Positions 7,431-10,549 of a stretch of 10,549 nucleotides of DNA are shown piece after piece. The position numbers were made by a program, and so were the translations under genes. Source of the stretch: Bacteroidales bacterium (GTDB lineage: Bacteria; Bacteroidota; Bacteroidia; Bacteroidales; UBA10428); the NCBI GenBank assembly GCA_016935595.1, contig JAFGQQ010000271.1, positions 1 through 10,549 on the forward strand. Reading direction: 5' to 3'. Every line of letters starts with the position of its first letter. Position 1 is the first letter of the stretch. The notes beneath the pieces were generated by a model, which was given only the letters and a program-made list of their open reading frames with translations, was not told the origin of the DNA and made no database searches.

Positions 7431-7461
7431 AAAAAAAGCTGCCTTAATTAAGACAGCTTTT
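7431..7461 (-). terminator. Intrinsic terminator after the sigma/small-protein unit
   Basis: The minus-strand transcript would fold into a 12-bp stem: AAAAGCUGUCUU and AAGGCAGCUUUU around an AAUU loop, with one U-G wobble, followed by a tract of seven U in all. On the plus strand the wobble becomes a C-A mismatch, so the element is suited to minus-strand transcripts. It begins 16 bp after the stop of the 68-residue gene and insulates dnaX from it. Confidence 0.9.
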
Positions 7462-7476
7462 GTAAAAATATTTTAC

Positions 7477-7683
7477 TTATACAGTAAACCTTTTAGCAAA
7501 ATCAAAAACTTTTTCTAAAACACGTTCATGAACTTTAAATTCTAAATTATTTAAATAATAATTTACTTCCTCGTTTTCATCTTCATCTGTATTTTCAAAT
7601 ATATCATCTAAAAGAACCTGGTTTTGATTTTGATTTGTGTTGTTTACTAAATAAAAAATAGTAGAGTTTTTTCCCATAGGCAT
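7477..7683 (-). CDS. Small acidic protein downstream of the ECF sigma factor
   Basis: This 68-residue protein is not assigned to a named family with certainty. It has a short hydrophobic start (STIFYLV, 7-13), an asparagine/glutamine-rich stretch (14-22), a strongly acidic segment (D26 to E39, 8 of 14 residues acidic) and a predicted amphipathic C-terminal helix, LEFKVHERVLEKVFDFAKRF (47-66). There is no signal peptide, transmembrane helix or cysteine. It follows the sigma gene by 112 bp on the same strand, no TAnnTTTG promoter lies between them, and a strong terminator lies right after it, so the pair is probably one operon. Its layout recalls Reo, the small partner of the EcfO sigma factor in Bacteroides fragilis (from memory). 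A cytoplasmic sigma-regulator role is inference. M1 (7683) and M3 (7677) are both possible starts. Confidence 0.75.
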   Translation of the reverse strand: MPMGKNSTIFYLVNNTNQNQNQVLLDDIFENTDEDENEEVNYYLNNLEFKVHERVLEKVFDFAKRFTV

Positions 7684-7730
7684 AATTTGGTTTAATTTAA
7701 TTTATATCAGTGAAACGAATAGATATATAT

Positions 7731-7765
7731 ATTATTGTATTGAAGTATATTTTTTATACAATAAT
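7731..7765. repeat. Perfect 10-bp inverted repeat between sigma and small-protein genes
   Basis: ATTATTGTAT (7731-7740) and ATACAATAAT (7756-7765) are perfect reverse complements around a 15-base spacer. On the sigma transcript this gives a weak AU-rich stem that is not followed by a U tract, so it is unlikely to be a terminator. It could be a protein-binding operator, an mRNA processing or attenuation structure, or chance in AT-rich DNA. Confidence 0.45.
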
Positions 7766-7795
7766 TTTTATTTTTAATTAACAAGCTCATTTTCA

Positions 7796-8383
7796 TTAAT
7801 AAACAAGATTTAAATTTTTCTCTTTAATTAATTTTCTAAGATTTATCAATGCATAACGCATTCTCCCCAAAGCAGTGTTTATGCTGACATTTGTCTGCTC
7901 TGCAATTTCTTTGAAGCTTAATGCCCCATAATGCCTCAACAAAATAACTTCCTTTTGGTCATCGGGCAATAAATCAACCAGAGCTCTCACATCATTTTCA
8001 ATCTGTTCTTTTATAATCTGTTCTTCAATTGTTTTTTCAGAAAATTTTGGAGAATCAAATAAATTCATTGAATAATCATCATTAGAACAAGTATTCAGTT
8101 GCTTTTCTTTTCGGAAATGATCGATAACCAGGTTATGTGCAATGCGTACAACCCAGGAAAGAAATTTTCCATTATCCTGGTATTTTCCGCTCTTTAATGA
8201 TTTGATAACCTTAATAAAAGTATCCTGAAAAATATCTTCGGCGAGATGTTCGTCTTTTACCAATAATAAAATATAGGTATAAACCTTGTTTTTATGCCGG
8301 TTAATAAGAGTCTCGATACTTGATTTATTTCCTTTAACAAACTGATTTACAAGTTCAAAATCAGAAATAACTTGTGCTGCCAT
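7796..8383 (-). CDS. ECF-type RNA polymerase sigma factor (RpoE/σ70 group 4)
   Basis: This alternative sigma factor directs RNA polymerase to a stress or envelope regulon that the sequence does not reveal. The 195-residue protein has the two-domain ECF layout. The σ2 region (about 26-95) carries AEDIFQDTFIKVIKSL (48-63, core-binding region 2.2) and FLSWVVRIAHNLVIDHFRKEK (74-94, -10 recognition region 2.3/2.4). A charged linker follows (about 96-130). The σ4 region (about 131-186) carries LPDDQKEVILLRHYGALSFKEIAEQTNVSINTALGRMRYAL with its helix-turn-helix. No zinc or membrane anti-sigma gene follows; the partner is a small acidic protein. No TAnnTTTG element lies upstream, so it may be transcribed from a non-housekeeping, possibly self-directed, promoter. 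It is divergent from uvrA across 193 bp. Confidence 0.95.
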   Translation of the reverse strand: MAAQVISDFELVNQFVKGNKSSIETLINRHKNKVYTYILLLVKDEHLAEDIFQDTFIKVIKSLKSGKYQDNGKFLSWVVRIAHNLVIDHFRKEKQLNTCSNDDYSMNLFDSPKFSEKTIEEQIIKEQIENDVRALVDLLPDDQKEVILLRHYGALSFKEIAEQTNVSINTALGRMRYALINLRKLIKEKNLNLVY

Positions 8384-8469
8384 AATTCTATTTTTAGTAT
8401 TTAAGTTAGTTTAAGTAGAATTTTGCTATAGGCAGCCCTCCTTTTTAAAATTTTTAAGAATTATTAATT

Positions 8470-8477
8470 TATTTTTG
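8470..8477 (+). promoter_or_regulatory. Possible -7 element of uvrA
   Basis: TATTTTTG matches TAnnTTTG and is the only such match on the plus strand in the sigma-uvrA intergenic region. No TTG/TTTG is found 19-21 bp upstream. It would give a leader of about 90-95 nt before the uvrA ATG. In such AT-rich DNA a single match could be chance. Confidence 0.35.
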
Positions 8478-8523
8478 TAAACGTAAAGAAATAAAAAATA
8501 TTTTATATTCTTTAAAAAAAATA

Positions 8524-8546
8524 TTAAATATTCAGTAAATATTTAA
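8524..8546. repeat. 9-bp AT-only inverted repeat in the uvrA leader
   Basis: TTAAATATT (8524-8532) and AATATTTAA (8538-8546) are perfect reverse complements around the 5-base spacer CAGTA, ending 30 bp before the uvrA ATG. It could be an operator, but the arms contain only A and T, so the information content is low. It does not resemble the LexA boxes I know. Confidence 0.3.
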
Positions 8547-8576
8547 CACTTTTTAAGAATATTTATAACAATAATT

Positions 8577-10549
8577 ATGCCAGAAAAAGAAGGGAAAAGC
8601 ACAAAATTTATTGAAATTAAAGGTGCCAGGGTTCATAATCTTAAAAACATTAATTTAAATATTCCCCGAAATAAATTTATTGTAATTACGGGATTATCTG
8701 GATCAGGAAAATCCTCGTTAGCTTTCGATACTCTTTATGCAGAAGGGCAAAGACGTTATGTTGAAAGTTTATCGTCCTATGCCCGGCAATTTCTGGGACG
8801 GATAAATAAGCCAGATGTTGATTCAATAAAAGGCATACCTCCTGCCATAGCAATTGAACAAAAAGTAAATACACGGAATCCTCGTTCAACTGTAGGTACA
8901 ACAACTGAAATTTACGATTTTATTAAATTACTATATGCAAGAATTGGCATTACTTACTCCCCTGTTTCAAACAAAGAAGTAAAACATCATACTGTTTCTG
9001 ATGTAGTTGATTATGTTTTATCTCTTTCAACAGGTACCCGCAGTTTAATTCTGACTAAAATTATTAATGAAAAAAATCTGCCTGTCGAAGAAAAATTACA
9101 AAATATTCTAAAACAAGGTAATACAAGGATTGAAAAAGATGGTGAGATAATTAAAATTGAAAATTTATTAAAGAATGGAAATATAATAAATAATCTCGAC
9201 TCATTTAAAATTGTTATTGACAGAATAACTATTGATAAAACCAATGAATTTCAAAACCGTGTTGCCGATTCAATTCAATCGGCTTTTTATGAAGGACAAG
9301 GTGAATGTATTATCAAAACATATAAAAATGATAAAATAATTGAAGAAAAATTTTCCAACAAATTCGAATGCGATGGCATCGAATTCGAAGAGCCCAATGT
9401 ACATATGTTTAGCTATAACAGTCCGGTTGGGGCATGCAAATATTGCGAAGGTTACGGACAGGTAATCGGAATAGACGAAAACCTGGTTATTCCAGATAAA
9501 AATCTCTCTGTATACCAGGAAGCCATTGCCTGCTGGAAAGGTGAAAAAATGAAAAAATGGAAAGACAGATTAGTATACAATGCCGATAAATTCGGATTTC
9601 CTATACATAAACCTTTTTATGAACTTTCACAAGAGCAAAAAAAATTATTATGGACTGGCAATAAATATTTCAGAGGAATAAATGCTTTTTTCAAATATGT
9701 TGAATCGAAAAGTTATAAAATCCAATACAGGGTAATGCTTGCCAGATACAGGGGAAAAACGGTTTGCCCTGAATGTAAAGGAACACGGTTAAAAAAAGAA
9801 ACTGAATATGTTAAAGTAGCAGGAAAGAATATAAAGGAATTAATGCTAACGCCGGTTTCGGAACTCATTATCCATTTTAAAAATTTAAAATTATCAGAAC
9901 ATCAACAGAAAGTAGCAAAACGACTTCTTTTTGAAATAAATAACCGGTTAGAATACCTTGATAATGTAGGATTAGGATATTTAACACTCAACCGTTCTTC
10001 ATATACTCTTTCCGGTGGAGAGTCACAACGAATAAACCTTGCATCTTCGTTAGGGAGTAGTCTTGTTGGTTCGTTATATATCCTGGATGAGCCCAGTATT
10101 GGATTACATGCAAGGGATACACACAGATTAATAGATGTATTAAAAAATCTTCAAAAAATTGGAAATACGGTTATTGTGGTTGAACATGACGAGGAAATAA
10201 TGCGTGCCTCTGATGAAATTATTGATATCGGTCCAAAAGCCGGGCGACTAGGTGGAGAAATTATTTTCCAGGGAAATCATTCCATTCTCCTTAAAGAAGA
10301 AAAAAGTATAACTGCAAAATACCTGAATGGATATGAGCGTATACCTATTCCCAAACAAAGAAGAAAATGGCAAAATTATATTGAAATTATCGGAGCTTTT
10401 GAAAATAATTTAAAAAGCATAAATGTTAAGTTTCCATTAAATATATTAACTGTGGTAACAGGTGTTTCCGGATCAGGGAAATCATCACTGGTAAAAAATA
10501 TATTATATGCTTCCTTAAATAAATATTATAACAACGTTTATGAAATAAC
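8577..10549 (+). CDS. uvrA: UvrABC excinuclease subunit A (3'-truncated by window end)
   Basis: UvrA is the damage-sensing ATPase of nucleotide excision repair; it forms a dimer that loads UvrB at lesions. The frame is open from the ATG at 8577 to the window edge, giving 657 of an expected 930-950 residues. The first ABC half has Walker [10 protein letters not shown] (39-47), the UvrB-interacting/insertion region that follows, the signature [13 protein letters not shown] (478-490) and Walker [14 protein letters not shown] (499-511), with VVEHDEE (534-540) beyond. The second half begins near 600, and its Walker [10 protein letters not shown] (629-637) is visible before the cut. C287/C290 ([10 protein letters not shown]) and C397/C400 ([10 protein letters not shown]) form one zinc module. 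The upstream position that carries CxxC in many UvrAs has a single C265. There is no Shine-Dalgarno. It diverges from the ECF sigma gene. Confidence 0.97.
   Translation, partial: MPEKEGKSTKFIEIKGARVHNLKNINLNIPRNKFIVITGLSGSGKSSLAFDTLYAEGQRRYVESLSSYARQFLGRINKPDVDSIKGIPPAIAIEQKVNTRNPRSTVGTTTEIYDFIKLLYARIGITYSPVSNKEVKHHTVSDVVDYVLSLSTGTRSLILTKIINEKNLPVEEKLQNILKQGNTRIEKDGEIIKIENLLKNGNIINNLDSFKIVIDRITIDKTNEFQNRVADSIQSAFYEGQGECIIKTYKNDKIIEEKFSNKFECDGIEFEEPNVHMFSYNSPVGACKYCEGYGQVIGIDENLVIPDKNLSVYQEAIACWKGEKMKKWKDRLVYNADKFGFPIHKPFYELSQEQKKLLWTGNKYFRGINAFFKYVESKSYKIQYRVMLARYRGKTVCPECKGTRLKKETEYVKVAGKNIKELMLTPVSELIIHFKNLKLSEHQQKVAKRLLFEINNRLEYLDNVGLGYLTLNRSSYTLSGGESQRINLASSLGSSLVGSLYILDEPSIGLHARDTHRLIDVLKNLQKIGNTVIVVEHDEEIMRASDEIIDIGPKAGRLGGEIIFQGNHSILLKEEKSITAKYLNGYERIPIPKQRRKWQNYIEIIGAFENNLKSINVKFPLNILTVVTGVSGSGKSSLVKNILYASLNKYYNNVYEI

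Noticed and set aside
7434..7461. Terminator read as bidirectional
   Set aside because: On the plus strand the stem has a C-A mismatch and is followed by only four T then G, and no plus-strand gene ends here; it serves the minus strand.
8524..8546. AT-only inverted repeat as a LexA/SOS operator for uvrA
   Set aside because: It does not match LexA boxes known to me, and the arms consist of A and T only, so chance is likely; kept only as a low-confidence repeat.
8686..9244. Minus-strand frames at 8686-8904 and 9011-9244
   Set aside because: Both are antisense to the clearly coding uvrA and have no domain-like sequence.

Overview
The window looks like ordinary chromosome from an AT-rich member of the Bacteroidota, probably a Bacteroidales-like or related uncultured lineage. 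The grounds are: several gene starts preceded by the Bacteroidota-type -7 element TAnnTTTG, in one case with a TTTG -33 element at 20 bp; almost no Shine-Dalgarno sequences; a τ-length DnaX; a UvrA with the reduced first cysteine pair I associate with this phylum (from memory); and an ECF sigma factor paired with a small acidic protein. There is no sign of a phage, transposon, CRISPR array, tRNA or rRNA.

Layout. Bases 1-481 are AT-rich and non-coding. Two plus-strand genes follow: an uncharacterised 373-residue acetyltransferase-fold protein (482-1603) and RidA (1671-2048). Everything from 2073 to 8383 is on the minus strand. Read in the direction of transcription it is: an ECF sigma factor (8383-7796) and a 68-residue acidic protein (7683-7477), closed by a clear intrinsic terminator (7461-7431); dnaX (7308-5614); icd (5542-4316) followed by a lone GT4 glycosyltransferase (4257-3226); and the rpsF-rpsR-rplI ribosomal protein operon (3156-2073), which converges on ridA. 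uvrA diverges from the sigma factor gene on the plus strand and runs off the right edge (8577 onward, 657 codons visible).

How the pieces fit. Most of the window is housekeeping: replication (DnaX), repair (UvrA), TCA cycle (isocitrate dehydrogenase), translation (bS6, bS18, bL9) and metabolite damage control (RidA). Promoter motifs occur upstream of rpsF, icd, dnaX and uvrA. They are absent from the short gaps before ridA, the glycosyltransferase and the 68-residue gene, which suggests four transcripts: acetyltransferase-ridA, icd-glycosyltransferase, sigma-small protein, and rpsF-rpsR-rplI.

I do not see a wholly new multi-gene system. The points most worth a second look are: (1) a 12-A run in dnaX exactly after the clamp-loader core, where gain or loss of one A leads at once to a stop, a design like the transcriptional-slippage site that makes γ in Thermus; (2) strong Shine-Dalgarno sequences on rpsR and rplI only, in a phylum whose ribosomes hide the anti-Shine-Dalgarno behind bS21, bS18 and bS6; (3) the sigma factor and small acidic protein pair, which may be a cytoplasmic sigma/anti-sigma module of the EcfO/Reo kind.
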